Source: an uncultured bacterium
GTDB taxonomy: Bacteria; Verrucomicrobiota; Kiritimatiellia; PWTM01
Direction of reading: 5' to 3'
Assembly: GCA_938010045.1 (NCBI GenBank)
Contig: CALLFZ010000033.1
Location: forward strand, 1-64,000
DNA length: 64,000 nucleotides
The notes under the pieces were generated by a model. That model had not been told where the DNA came from, did not search any database, and was given only the letters and a program-made list of their open reading frames with translations. Below, one piece after another: positions 1-10,300 of the stretch (positions are counted from its first letter, which is position 1; each line of letters opens with the position of its first letter). A program made the position numbers and the translations under genes.

Positions 1-2
1 CG

Positions 3-194
3 CGGCACGGCGTCACCACCGCCAGCGGCCACCAGCCGCCGCAGCCGGCGGGGCACACGTTCCTGCCGGCGACGGCGCCGCCGAACCAGCCGCTGCTCAT
101 GCCCGAGAGCAAGAACTACCTCGATCCGGCGATTCCCACGCCGGGAACCTGTCCCGATGGTTGTCCCCATGGTTGGTTACCGGCCAACTTGTAA
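3..194 (+). CDS. C-terminal end of an unidentified protein (cut by window edge)
   Basis: Reading frame 3 is open from the left edge to a TAA at 192-194. Its codons are strongly G/C-ending, as in the confirmed genes nearby, and the frame has no internal stop. The peptide of about 63 residues is rich in Pro, Gly and His and ends in a short Cys-containing tail (motif CPDGCPHGW). I do not recognise the family. The gene starts outside the window, so its function cannot be judged. The other two forward frames give arginine-rich or alanine-rich nonsense, which supports this frame. Confidence 0.5.
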   Translation, partial: RHGVTTASGHQPPQPAGHTFLPATAPPNQPLLMPESKNYLDPAIPTPGTCPDGCPHGWLPANL

Positions 195-357
195 AGGTCG
201 CACATCGCGGTCACCGATGTGGCATCGGCACCCTCGCTCGAGCGTCCGACTCCCATCTCCGCGCAGCGATTGGATTGCACGCCGCGCAATCGCCTTGACC
301 GGCCATCCCGTCGAGGCACACAATCATCAGAAAGAGAACGACACCGGACACAATTGG

Positions 358-1524
358 ATGCGCAACATGAACGGCAGAAAATGTGCGGTTCTCGTGGGCG
401 TGTTCGCTCTGGCTGCGGCCAGCGTGGCCACCGCGCCAACGGCGGAGGCGAATGGCTCATCGTCTGGCCACCTGCTCTCGCGGCCCGATGGCCGACTTCC
501 GGACCATACGAAGAAGGTCAAGGTGTTCATCCTGATGGGCCAGTCAAACATGGTCGGCATGGGCGACATTGACCCCGAAGACAAGCCCGGGACGCTCTCG
601 AATCTCGTCCGCGTGCGGAAGCTGTACCCGTTTTTGGTTGACGCAACTGGCGCCTGGGCGGTCCGCCGGGATGTCTACTACTACGATGCCCGCCTGAAGA
701 AGGGCAGTTACTTGAGCGCAACCTCGAACGGGCGGTCGATCGGGCCGGAATTGGGCTTCGGCTTTGTCATGGGAGAGGTCCTGGAGGAGCCGGTGCTGGT
801 GTTGAAGTCCTGCATTGGCAACCGCAGCCTGGGTTGGGATCTCTTGCCGCCGGGCAGTCCCCGCTATGCGGCGGAAGTGAAAGAGCGGGACGGGCGGACG
901 GTGATGAAGGTCTTCGCCGGCTATGGGGACCGGCCGGACTCCTGGCCGATGGACCCCGCCAAGGGGCTGGCCACGGAGCCGCCGCCGTGGTTGGACCCTA
1001 AGACCGGCAAGTCCATCGACTGGTATGCGGGCAAGCAATATGACACCGACATGGCCAACGCTAAGGCCGCGCTCGACGACCTCGCGAAGATTTACCCGGA
1101 CTACAAGGGCCAGGGCTATGAAATCGCCGGCTTCGTGTGGTGGCAGGGCCACAAGGACCAGAACGCCGTTCACGCGGCTCGCTACGAGGAAAATCTTGCG
1201 CGGCTGATCGTTTCGCTGCGCCGCGACTACCATGCGCCAGACGCCAAGTTCGTGCTCGCCACTGGATGCGGTAACCCGGGCCGCGAGGGGTTCGGCCTGC
1301 AGATCGCGGAAGCGCAACTGGCTGTCGGCGATCCCAAGAAGCATCCTGAGTTCGCCGGTAACGTGAAGGCCGTGGACAATCGCGATCTCTGGCGCGATGC
1401 GAATGTCTCACCGAAAAACCAGGGCTACCATTACAATCGCAACGCGGAGACCTATCTCGAAACCGGACTTCGCCTAGGGTGGGCCATGGCGGAGCTTCTT
1501 CGCACCCAATCGTCGAAACCGTGA
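358..1524 (+). CDS. Secreted sialate O-acetylesterase-like SGNH esterase
   Basis: Predicted exported carbohydrate esterase of the SASA family (sialic acid-specific acetylesterase fold), which removes acetyl groups from glycans. The chosen start gives a clear signal peptide of about 30 residues (hydrophobic core VLVGVFALAAAS, then an AEA-type cleavage region). The frame is open further upstream, but that part has no coding character. The catalytic Ser lies in GQSNM at about residue 62, a WWQGHKD block sits near residue 261, and the GYHYN block near residue 355 carries the probable catalytic His. ATG at 367 is an alternative start. The gene is followed directly by, and overlaps, a GH95 glycosidase gene, which suggests combined trimming of acetylated, fucosylated glycans. 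The substrate is inferred; acetyl-xylan or other esterase activity is possible. Confidence 0.8.
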   Translation: MRNMNGRKCAVLVGVFALAAASVATAPTAEANGSSSGHLLSRPDGRLPDHTKKVKVFILMGQSNMVGMGDIDPEDKPGTLSNLVRVRKLYPFLVDATGAWAVRRDVYYYDARLKKGSYLSATSNGRSIGPELGFGFVMGEVLEEPVLVLKSCIGNRSLGWDLLPPGSPRYAAEVKERDGRTVMKVFAGYGDRPDSWPMDPAKGLATEPPPWLDPKTGKSIDWYAGKQYDTDMANAKAALDDLAKIYPDYKGQGYEIAGFVWWQGHKDQNAVHAARYEENLARLIVSLRRDYHAPDAKFVLATGCGNPGREGFGLQIAEAQLAVGDPKKHPEFAGNVKAVDNRDLWRDANVSPKNQGYHYNRNAETYLETGLRLGWAMAELLRTQSSKP

Positions 1525-3941
1525 ACGAGATTGGGCGGCCCTGCGCTGTTCTGCCGTGCCCGGACCGCGGCTTCGTCAGCTCGCAACCCGCGCGGACCTG
1601 GGAAGAGGGGCTGCTGTGCGGCAACGGCACCATCGGCGCCAACGCCATGGGCCGCCCGCTGGATGAACGCATCATTTTCACCCATGAGCGCCTCTTTTGG
1701 CCGATGGGCCCCCCTCCGGTCCCGGCCGATCAGTCGTCACGACTGCCCGAGATCCGCCATCTGATCGAGCGAGGAGAATACCAGCGGGCCGTGGCACTGC
1801 AGTTCGAGCTCTCTGGCCTGCCGGGTTTCCGCTATCCAGAGTTTTTCGTGCCGGCCTTCGACCTGACGATTCGCAGCCGAAACGACGGCCCCATCCGCGA
1901 CTACCGCCGCTCCGTCGACTTCCAGACCGGAGAAGCGGTAGTCCGTTGGGCTGACAATCGCGGCGTCTTCGAGCGGCGGCTGTTTGTCTCGCGGGCCGAT
2001 CGCGTGGCGGTGCTGTTGATCGTGGGCCCGGGCCGCCGATCGCTCGACTGCGTGCTCGCGCTTGAGCCACGGGAACCCAGCGATCATTTCAACGCCGATA
2101 GCGACATTGCCCGCCATTCGGACGAGATGTTCCGCGAGCATGTCACCGACGTCCGGGCGTGGACCGACGGAACATCCCTGTGGTATTCGAATCGTTATCG
2201 GAAGGCCTATCCGGGCAGCCTCCAGTCAATCGTCGGGTATGCGCACATTCTTCCGACCGGCGGAGACATCGAGGCCTTGGGCGGTGGATCGCTGGCCATC
2301 CGGCAGGCGGATCGCGTCCTCGTGTTGCTCGATCTGCGTCCCGTGTTCGATCCGCACACCTCGCCGGCGCCGGCGATGCCGGCGGCGATCGCGGCGTTGC
2401 CGGCTGAGTACGATGAACTGCGGCGCCGCCATGCGAGACTGCACGGCGAACTATTCAACCGTGTTCGCCTCGATCTTCGCGCCGGAGAGGGTCGGCGGCG
2501 CACGACAGAGTCTCTCATCGCGGAGTCAACCTGCGAGCACACCCACCCCGCGCTGATCGAGAAGGTGTTCGACGCTGGCCGCTACAACATCATTTCGAGC
2601 ACTGGCGAACTGCCACCCAATCTGCAGGGGGTGTGGGGCGGCACGTACGTACCCGACTGGGCCAGCGACTACACCCACAATGGCAACCTGCCCTGCGCGA
2701 TCGCTGCCCTCCTGCCGGGCAACCTCCCCGAATTGATGCACGCCTACACGAACTACATCGAATGGCTCATCCCGTGGCTCGAGATCAACGCGAAGCGCTT
2801 TTTCGGCGCCCGCGGTGTCGTGCTGCCGTCCCACACCTCGACGCACGGCCTCAACACCGCACTGTCGCCAACCTTTGCTGGTGGATTCTGGGTGGCCGGA
2901 GCCGGCTGGGCTGCGCATTTCTTCTACGACTATTACCTGTACACCGGCGACCGCCGTTTTCTTGCCGAGCACGCGCTGCCATTCATGCTGAAGGTGGTCG
3001 AGTTTTTCGAGGATTTCCTGTTCGAGGGACCGGACGGGAAGTGGGTGTTCTCACCGGGCCAGTCGCCGGAGAACACGCCGGGCAATAGTAACTCTCAGGG
3101 GACATTCAACGCCACCATGGATGTGGCCGTCGTGAAAGAACTCCTCTACAACACGATTGCCGCCTCACGGGAACTCGGATGCCATGCCGACCGGATTCCG
3201 CACTGGCAACGGATGCTGGAAAAGATGCCAGACTACATGGTGGATGAGCGCGGCGTGGTGAAGGAATGGCTCACCCCAAGGCTGGAGAACAACGACCGAC
3301 ACCGGCACAGCTCGCATCTATATGCCCTGTTCGACGGCCGGCCCGAAGAAATCGCCGAGAATCCACGGCTTCGCGCGGCCTTCGCGAAGAGCATCGAGGT
3401 CAAACTCGACACTCATTGGCGCAACAACCCGACCGGCGTCATGTCGTTCGGACTGGTGCAGCTCGGCTTGGCCGCGGCGAGTCTCGGCGAGGGAGAACTG
3501 GCGTGGCGCTGCCTAGCGCAACTGGTGAACCGCTATTGGCTGAACAACCTCGCTTCGACGCACAATCACCGCTCCCTGTTCAACATGGACATCAGCGGCG
3601 GCCTGCCGGCTCTGATCCTCCGGATGCTGGTCGCGTCTGATCCCGGCCGCCTCACCCTGCTGCCGGCGTTGCCCAAGGCGTGGCCGGCGGGAGTGATCGA
3701 AGGGGTGCTGTGCCGCGGTCAGATCGAGATTCGCCGCCTGGAGTGGGCGCCCGCTGGGCTCGAATGTTGGATCCGATCCGGCAAAGCACAAACGATCGCG
3801 TTGGAGGTGCCGGCCGGGATGTCCTCCGTGGAGATCGACGGCGTCAGGTCGGGCTTTCCGACCGTGAGATCCGATCGAGAGTGCGACCTAACGCTTCCGG
3901 CCCACAAAAGTGTCATCATAAAAATCCTCTTTCCAAGCTAA
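1479..3941 (+). CDS. GH95-family glycosidase (alpha-L-fucosidase / alpha-L-galactosidase)
   Basis: Predicted inverting exo-glycosidase that removes terminal alpha-1,2-L-fucose or L-galactose. The N-terminal beta-sandwich begins at PARTWEEGLLCGNG (about residues 38-51) and is followed by an (alpha/alpha)6 barrel. Residues matching the GH95 active site are visible: the Asn pair in THNGN near residue 399, the acid Glu in SPEN near 530, and the Asp in FNMDISGG near 703. At 820 residues it is of normal length for the family. No signal peptide is seen. The ATG at 1479 overlaps the esterase gene by 46 bases. A GTG at 1521, which overlaps the esterase stop as GTGA, fits the local coupling habit and is an equally good start. 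It is translationally coupled to the esterase. Confidence 0.85.
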   Translation: MGHGGASSHPIVETVNEIGRPCAVLPCPDRGFVSSQPARTWEEGLLCGNGTIGANAMGRPLDERIIFTHERLFWPMGPPPVPADQSSRLPEIRHLIERGEYQRAVALQFELSGLPGFRYPEFFVPAFDLTIRSRNDGPIRDYRRSVDFQTGEAVVRWADNRGVFERRLFVSRADRVAVLLIVGPGRRSLDCVLALEPREPSDHFNADSDIARHSDEMFREHVTDVRAWTDGTSLWYSNRYRKAYPGSLQSIVGYAHILPTGGDIEALGGGSLAIRQADRVLVLLDLRPVFDPHTSPAPAMPAAIAALPAEYDELRRRHARLHGELFNRVRLDLRAGEGRRRTTESLIAESTCEHTHPALIEKVFDAGRYNIISSTGELPPNLQGVWGGTYVPDWASDYTHNGNLPCAIAALLPGNLPELMHAYTNYIEWLIPWLEINAKRFFGARGVVLPSHTSTHGLNTALSPTFAGGFWVAGAGWAAHFFYDYYLYTGDRRFLAEHALPFMLKVVEFFEDFLFEGPDGKWVFSPGQSPENTPGNSNSQGTFNATMDVAVVKELLYNTIAASRELGCHADRIPHWQRMLEKMPDYMVDERGVVKEWLTPRLENNDRHRHSSHLYALFDGRPEEIAENPRLRAAFAKSIEVKLDTHWRNNPTGVMSFGLVQLGLAAASLGEGELAWRCLAQLVNRYWLNNLASTHNHRSLFNMDISGGLPALILRMLVASDPGRLTLLPALPKAWPAGVIEGVLCRGQIEIRRLEWAPAGLECWIRSGKAQTIALEVPAGMSSVEIDGVRSGFPTVRSDRECDLTLPAHKSVIIKILFPS

Positions 3942-4138
3942 CCGGCCCGGGCGAGGCGACGGCTGACCTTGGAAACGCAAGCGACAGCAGTCTCCGAAGA
4001 TGCAGGGTGACAGGCGACGATCGGAACGGGCAGGCGGCTTTGACATCGGCGTTTCTCGGCGGCAGGTTGCTGGGTGAGTGCTCCATGGCTGAAGAAGCAG
4101 ACGTCCCGGCGCGTAGTGAAGAATGGAGGACAGCGGTA

Positions 4139-5401
4139 GTGAAAACGATGACGGTTCGATCCTTCACAACGGCGATTCTCGTCTTGCTCGGCGCGCGGGG
4201 CGGTGCTGTCGTGCCACAGCCTCCGGCGGAGGCCTTGCCGCCGGCCGTCGAGATCGAGGCGGCCAATGAATTTTCCGCCGCGATGTTTCGCCAGGTTGCC
4301 GGCGAGAGCGATGAGAATCTGATTCTTTCGCCATTCAGCGTGCGGATCGCGATGGCGATGGTGGTCGCCGGCGCGGACACGACGACGGAGGCGGCGTTGG
4401 TCCGTGGGTTGCGCCTCGCGGAGGATCGCACCGAGCGGGCAGCCCGGTTGGGCGCTCTGCAGCAGCGGGTCGCGGCGATCGGAGCGGGCGGCGGCGTCAC
4501 GCTCGAATCCACATGCCGCATTTGGAGTCAGCGCGACTACGAGCTGTTGCCCGACTTCGTGCGCTCGGTGGACTCGGTGTTCGGAGCCACGCCCGCGCTC
4601 GCGGATTTCGTCCGCAACGCGGAGGGCGCACGGCGCGAGATCAATGGGTGGGTGGAGCAACGCACGCGGAACCGTATCCGCGAGCTGGTGCCGCCCGGCC
4701 TGCTCGATGCCAATACGCGCCTGGTGCTCGTGAATGCGGTGTACTTCCTCGGCCTATGGATGAACGAATTCTCGGCTGATAAGACGCAGCGCGCCCCTTT
4801 CCACGACGCAGCGGGTCGGCCGGCCGGAGAGGTGGAGCTCATGCACGGCGAGTTCGAGTTTCCGGCGGTGCGCTATGCGGAGGAGCCGGGGCTGCAGATC
4901 TGCGAGCTCTCCTACCGCGGCGCCGAGGTGGCGATGCTGATCCTGTTGCCCGCGCCGGGCCAGTGGACCGACCTGCGCGGGCGTGTGGATGGCCGTTCGC
5001 TCGCCGGATGGCGCCGCGCGCTGCGAGCCCGCAAGGTCGAGGTCTACCTGCCCAAGCTCAGAATTGAGTCGCAGGCGCAGCTCGACTCGACGCTGGCGTC
5101 CATGGGCATGGACGAGGTGTTCGATCCGAACCGGGCCGACCTGTCGCGGATCAGCGGCCGCCGGGAGCTATTCGTGAGTGCGGTCGTGCACAAGGCGTTC
5201 GTCGAGGTGCACGAGAAGGGCACCGAGGCTGCGGCAGCCACGGCGGTCGCGATCGCAGTGGCCATGGTGCCCGCCGAGGAGCCGCCCCCGGTCATTGTCC
5301 GCGCCGACCGGCCGTTTCTATTCCTGATCCTCGATCGTCGCACCGGCGCGACGCTCTTCTGGGGGCAGGTTGCCCGGCCGCCCACCCCGCCCAAACCCTA
5401 G
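4139..5401 (+). CDS. Secreted serpin, inhibitory type
   Basis: Serine/cysteine protease inhibitor of the serpin superfamily, 420 residues, which is typical. The GTG start has a GGAGGA Shine-Dalgarno 8 bases upstream and gives an export signal (hydrophobic FTTAILVLLGARGGAVV). Serpin hallmarks include LVNAVYFLG near residue 200 and the hinge EKGTEAAAAT near 357-366. The small-residue hinge is the signature of serpins that insert their loop and trap proteases. The reactive loop continues Ala-Val-Ala-Ile-Ala-Val-Ala-Met-Val, so Ala-Met is the best guess for P1-P1', suggesting elastase- or subtilisin-like targets. An in-frame ATG at 4085 would add a hydrophilic extension and lacks the Shine-Dalgarno. 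It lies 197 bases after the GH95 gene. It could protect exported enzymes or counter host or competitor proteases; this role is inferred. Confidence 0.9.
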   Translation: MKTMTVRSFTTAILVLLGARGGAVVPQPPAEALPPAVEIEAANEFSAAMFRQVAGESDENLILSPFSVRIAMAMVVAGADTTTEAALVRGLRLAEDRTERAARLGALQQRVAAIGAGGGVTLESTCRIWSQRDYELLPDFVRSVDSVFGATPALADFVRNAEGARREINGWVEQRTRNRIRELVPPGLLDANTRLVLVNAVYFLGLWMNEFSADKTQRAPFHDAAGRPAGEVELMHGEFEFPAVRYAEEPGLQICELSYRGAEVAMLILLPAPGQWTDLRGRVDGRSLAGWRRALRARKVEVYLPKLRIESQAQLDSTLASMGMDEVFDPNRADLSRISGRRELFVSAVVHKAFVEVHEKGTEAAAATAVAIAVAMVPAEEPPPVIVRADRPFLFLILDRRTGATLFWGQVARPPTPPKP

Positions 5402-6106
5402 CCCCGGCGCGACCTGCCGCCGCCCGCCTCGGACACTACAAAAACGCGTCCCACCACGGTCCGCTCAACCCTACTCAACGCTTCAAGAATCCGCACCGCC
5501 GCCGGGTCGTGCATGGCGGCGTACCGCGAGTCCAGATGAACCGACCAGATCTCGAAGAGGATCCCGTCCGGCTGCCGGCACATCAACCGCGTGGAATTGC
5601 ATACGCCGTTCACGCGAAGTCGGTTGACGACGTCCGACCACTCACATGGTACCGGCCAGCAACGATCCACGCCCTCCGTGCCCCACTGGATGATCGGCGA
5701 TGGCTACGGCAGCTCGAGAGGGCCGGGGGCAACGATCGGCCATCGGCTGAGCACCGCATGCCCGTCCGATTTCGGAAGAATGGAAGATCCCATCGGCATT
5801 GTGCTGCTCGGACTGCCAGCGAAAGATGCCGGCCCGCGTGACGAGCGCTGTCAGGTTCATCCGGCGGATGAACGTGCGATCGAGGTCCAATTCGTTCAGC
5901 ACGGCGACGTCGGCGGATCGCTCCACGAGTGTGCGTCCGATCGCTTCGCAACGTTGGCGCACTTCCGGCGTGCGCGGCCGCCACGCCACTCACCCGCCAT
6001 CCCACGTGCGACCGCGGCCGTGTCGTGCGCAAGCCGGTCTACCGGTGGCGCACGCAGCCAAGACGACGACACCGCCGACGCTCTTCGTTTCAGTGCGCGC
6101 CACCAC
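5398..6106 (-). pseudogene. Decayed endonuclease/exonuclease/phosphatase-family lipoprotein gene
   Basis: Minus-strand remnants in two frames join into one EEP-like protein. It begins near 6106 with a lipoprotein-like signal (VVVLAAC), continues through ARHGRGRTWDG, and meets an in-frame TGA at 5990-5992. The same frame then resumes with RPRTPEVRQRCEAIGRTL and ADVAVLNELDLD, typical of EEP N-terminal halves. At about 5761-5764 (a CCC run) the frame shifts into HAVLSRWPIVAPGPLELP, and then comes a TAG at 5704-5706. After that the recognisable IWSVHLDSRY appears. The distal GDxN and SDH catalytic blocks are missing, and the 3' end abuts the serpin stop. Two stops, a frameshift and truncation indicate a dead gene. 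Assembly error is the alternative but would need several independent errors. Confidence 0.65.
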
Positions 6107-6137
6107 CTGGAGAGGTGGCAGCCGGCAGGTAATGGCC

Positions 6138-6884
6138 TTAAAGCTCGCGGATCCAGATGTTGCGAAACTGGACGAGGCTCGGTGGACTCATCCACTCCCC
6201 GTCCTTAAGATTCCCGTGGTGCTGCAACGCGATGCGTCCACGTGGTGGCAGGTCGGGGATCTCCACGGGTGGGATCACAAGCACCTCATTCAGTTTCACC
6301 GAGACGGTTTTGCCTCGCACGGTGATCTCAAACCGGTTCCACTCGCCCACCGGCCGGTCCGCCTGGGTGCGCGGCGTGACCCCCGCGCGAACTTCGGGCG
6401 GCATTTTCGAATCCATGCGCACGCCGTACATCTCACCCGAACCGATCGGCCAGCACCAGATGTTCACCTGGTGCTTCGGCGAGCCGCGTAGGTAGATGCC
6501 CGAGTCGGAGTCCGGCAGCGTGAGACGAAGCGGCTGGCCATGGATGTCGCGCGCATGGGAACCGTCGGGTAGTACGTAGGCGACCCGCGGATTCACGAAC
6601 GGTGTCTCCTTGATGCGCCACTCGACGACCAGCGTGAAGTCGCCGAACTCGCGTTCGGTCCAGAGGTTCTTGTCGCCCTTTGCCTCGCTCCGCGCGTCGT
6701 AATCAATGACGCCGTCCACGACCTTCCAGTGGCCGTTGTCGCCCTCGGGCACGATCCAGCCAGCGAAATCGCGTCCGTTGAAGAGGGAGGTGAAGCCTTC
6801 GGGTATCTCCGCCGACTGGGTTCCTGTTGCGATGACGGCCGCTGCCCAAACCATAGATCGAAACATTGCGAGTTTGTTCATCAT
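6138..6884 (-). CDS. DUF1080 (3-keto-disaccharide hydrolase fold) secreted protein
   Basis: Exported protein with a single DUF1080/LamG-like jelly roll, a family that includes 3-keto-disaccharide hydrolases and many carbohydrate-binding proteins. The start ATGATG at 6884 has GGGAG about 5 bases upstream and gives a signal peptide ending in TQSAEI. The family motif GFTSLFNGRDFAGW is at about residues 29-42, with NLWTEREFGDF and SDSGIYLRG further on, and a C-terminal GRIALQHHG block near 222. At 248 residues it is a complete single domain. It lies downstream of the GH106 gene on the same strand, 474 bases away. The in-frame upstream extension is arginine-rich and not protein-like. Confidence 0.85.
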   Translation of the reverse strand: MMNKLAMFRSMVWAAAVIATGTQSAEIPEGFTSLFNGRDFAGWIVPEGDNGHWKVVDGVIDYDARSEAKGDKNLWTEREFGDFTLVVEWRIKETPFVNPRVAYVLPDGSHARDIHGQPLRLTLPDSDSGIYLRGSPKHQVNIWCWPIGSGEMYGVRMDSKMPPEVRAGVTPRTQADRPVGEWNRFEITVRGKTVSVKLNEVLVIPPVEIPDLPPRGRIALQHHGNLKDGEWMSPPSLVQFRNIWIREL

Positions 6885-7358
6885 CCAACTCCCGCGCCCG
6901 ATCCGCGTGGGCGATCTCAGGCCCAGCCTATCGCCCGCAACCGCCCGAAGGCAAGCCCAGAGCCGTCGAACCAACTTGATGACGCTGTGCGGGTGGGCTG
7001 TGGATCGCGGCGTTGATGAGGGTGCCGGCAGCGCAAGCCAAAGCCGTGCCGCGCTGCGATCGGCACGGCACAACAAACGCCGCGCTGCACGCGCGCGGGG
7101 CCAGCCCGGTCGTTGCCGCCGCGCGCGGCTTTCCCTGCACCGGCCCACGCATGCGAGGCGAAGGGGGGGTGCCTCGGCCAAGCAGCGGGCGTCCCGATCG
7201 CGGCGGTAACCACGACCTCAGGATGATGGCCGTCGGTAGAACGCAGCGCAGGCGTGGTTTTGTTTCGCATCGCCCACCCGAGGCAGCCCTCACCCCGCCG
7301 TGCCCGAGTGCGCCACTCGCTCACGGCGACACCGGCCAATACCGCGCACGTCCGCGCT
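6885..7358 (-). other. Gene-free gap between GH106 and DUF1080 genes
   Basis: No convincing coding frame is present; the open frames are arginine/alanine-rich products of GC composition. The last 25 bases before 6884 hold the DUF1080 ribosome binding site. I see no clear promoter, terminator hairpin or repeat. Confidence 0.5.
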
Positions 7359-10300
7359 TCAACGGGAAGGCGATGGGGACCTTGTCATCGGCACACGGCG
7401 GCAAGGACGTAGCTCAACCGGTCCGAGCAATCCTGAGGGACGCAGCGGCACGTCCATTCGCTCGAACTTCGTAATGTTCGTGCGGGTCACGCGCTGTTCG
7501 GGCGGACGCTTCCCGTCGCCAATCAGACGGTTGGCCCAGCAATTGATCACTTCCACCCGAAGCCGCCCCCCCCGGGCAAGCGCCTCGGAGGCGCCGAGTT
7601 CAACGCGGTAGGGTGCAGTCCACAGTGTTCCGAGGTCGCGGTCGTTCCACCACGCCCCGCCGATCTCATGCACGAGACCCAGGTCGAGCGTCCAGTGCAG
7701 CCCTTCCTCCGCTGGCACGGAAGGCACCGCCGTCTCGTAGAGTACGCGGCCGGAGTAGAACCGGATGCCTTCTTCGGGGTGGGCCGTCCAATCGCCGAGC
7801 CGTTCCATCTCGATCTCGGGCGGCGCGCCGCGACCGTCGAGGAACCGCACGCGCCACGGCCCGGCCACCGGCACGCCGGACGGCAGCGCGGAGACCACAA
7901 TGGACGAACGCGTGCCGTCGCTCCATCTCACCTCGTACCGCCCCTCGCGGTACGCCTCGAGCCACAGCCGGCCATCGCGTCGGGCAAGCCGAGCGATCGG
8001 CCATGGCGACGGAGCCGGCTCGGTGGAGGGCCAAAGTCGCCGTCCCTCTCGCGTCAACTCCACAGGATGGGGCTCCGTCGAGGAGCGGCGGAAGACCACG
8101 AAGATGGACCCTTCGGGGGGGAGGCGCAGAGGTACGACCGTCCGCCCGTCTTCTTCTCGCCAGATCGGCGCATCCTCCATCGTGCCGGTCAGCGGGTCCC
8201 ACAGCTCGGGGACCCTCCCGCGGATGCGGAACGAACACTCGACCTCCTCGTAACGGTCGGGAAGGTCAAATCGCCGGCGGTACTTCGTATCGGTGACGTC
8301 GCGCCACGCCCAGCGGTTGACAACGAAGTAGATGTCCGCCGTGTTGGTGCGCCGATGGATGCGGTCAAGCCACGTACCGGGCTGGGCGCTTCGCACGATG
8401 AGATCGGGCTCGATGCCCAGCCGGGCGAGCTCGGCGCGGGGCGAATTGGTTGAGATCCGTCCGCTTCCCCACAGGCGCTCAACGACGTCGGCGAATTCGC
8501 GATCCGCCGCCTCGCCGCCGGAGAGGCCCGTGCGGTGGAGCGGGCGCGGTCCCACGACCGGGATGCCGGCCGCGACCAACCGTTCGATCACACGCAGCGC
8601 CTCGAGGGACATCACGCCGGTTGCCGGAAGCGACAGCAGGCGGTAGGTCATGCCGTCGGGCAACACGATCCGGCCGTCGTTCGCGCTCACGCGCGTGCGG
8701 AGCGCCTCCTCGTTGATCACGTCGTAGTCGTAGTCGGGCCAGACGCCGGCGGGATTGTCTTCGCGCAACCGCACGAAGTTTGGCACATGGTCGCCATAGT
8801 AGTGCAGTACATCGGCGACGAACCAACCGGCCTGCAGCAGGGCCTGCGCGCGGTGGACGTAGGCGAAGAAGCCGTCCGCGCGCGGCCACCAGGTGACGTT
8901 CGGGTTGAAGTGCGTGCCGGCGAAGTACTCCTGGCCCGGGAGCCCCGCGGATGCGGGCGAGCAGGTGAAGGTATGTAGCATCAGATGGTTCAGGCCCTCA
9001 CAGAACGCGCGGTCGAGATCGTGTTTCAGGTCGCGCGGCGCGCGTTCCCAGTGGGGGCCGATCGAGGTGAACGACTCGGCCTGCATGCGCGGGCGGCCGT
9101 AGATGTGCGCGGCGCTGGCGCCCTGCTTGATAAAAAATCGGAAATTGTCCTCGATGCGGTGCCGGTCGTTCCGCACCCAGAACTCGCCGGTGGGATGATC
9201 ACAGAGACCCATCGTCTGGAGCGCATCAATGGGCGCCGCGTGGGGCCCGCCGGTTTCGGCCTGGAGTTTGAGGCCGCGGGAATGGGCGAGCTCCGCGAGC
9301 CGTCGCACATGCTCCGCGAAGAGGTCACCGAGGGTCCGCCGAACGTCCGCAAGAAACCGGTTGGACCGCTCGCGGCTCTCGAGGATGATCCCCGCCATGG
9401 CCGGCAGCCACGGGGTGAGGTCATAGCCGCGACGCCGCAAGAATTCGGCCGGCATCGCGCGCGTCCAGTTGATCGGCCCGAGCTCCCAACTGTCCGTCTG
9501 AATCGCGGCCCATGTGCGCCCCACATGGGGACCGCCGGCCTCGAGGAGGCGCTCCATCACGTCGCGCCAGTAGGCGTCCACCATCGCGGGATCGAGGTGG
9601 TCCACGGCCCAACCCTCCCAGCCCTCGCTGCACGTCGAAACGCGCGAGCCGGCGAGGGTGCTACAAAACCGCAGCACGCGCCAGCGGCCGGGTGGCGGTG
9701 TCCACTCGAGCACATCGGGCTCTACCCATCGCGGTTCAAGCACCACCACCGCGGCGAGTGGAACGGCCTCGCCCGGCGCGGTGGACTCGGGCCGCACCAA
9801 GTGCTCGGCGGGGGGCGCGTTGAAAGGGCCGGGATAACGGTGATACGCCTTCTGTTCGAAGTCGCGGATGCGGGGCATGCCCCGCTGTGAGAGATCCACG
9901 CGTCGCCCTCCCTCCAGTACGGTCATCTCCGCGACCTGCACATTGCGCGGAGCGTTGGGCGAGCGCGGATCCCAAGCGCGGGTGACGATCAGCCGCACCG
10001 CCGCCGTCATGCGGGCGTCAAAGTTCAGCTTGATTTCGCCCTCCTCGGCCGCGTTCGTGAACGCACCAGCGAGTGTCACCGAGCCGTCGGAACCGAGGAG
10101 CTCGATGCGGCCGTCGCGCGGCCCGTAGCGCGGCCGACCGAGCACTCGCACTTCGTCCAGTCGCCGAGGCTCTGGCAGCTGCACCTCCAGCCAAATAGGA
10201 CGAGCGGGCGAAGGTCCGGCCCCAGGCTTGGCGGCGGCCACCCAGAAGGTGGTGGGATCTCCGTCGATCGCGCGCTCGGGCGGAAACTCCGTCGATTCCA

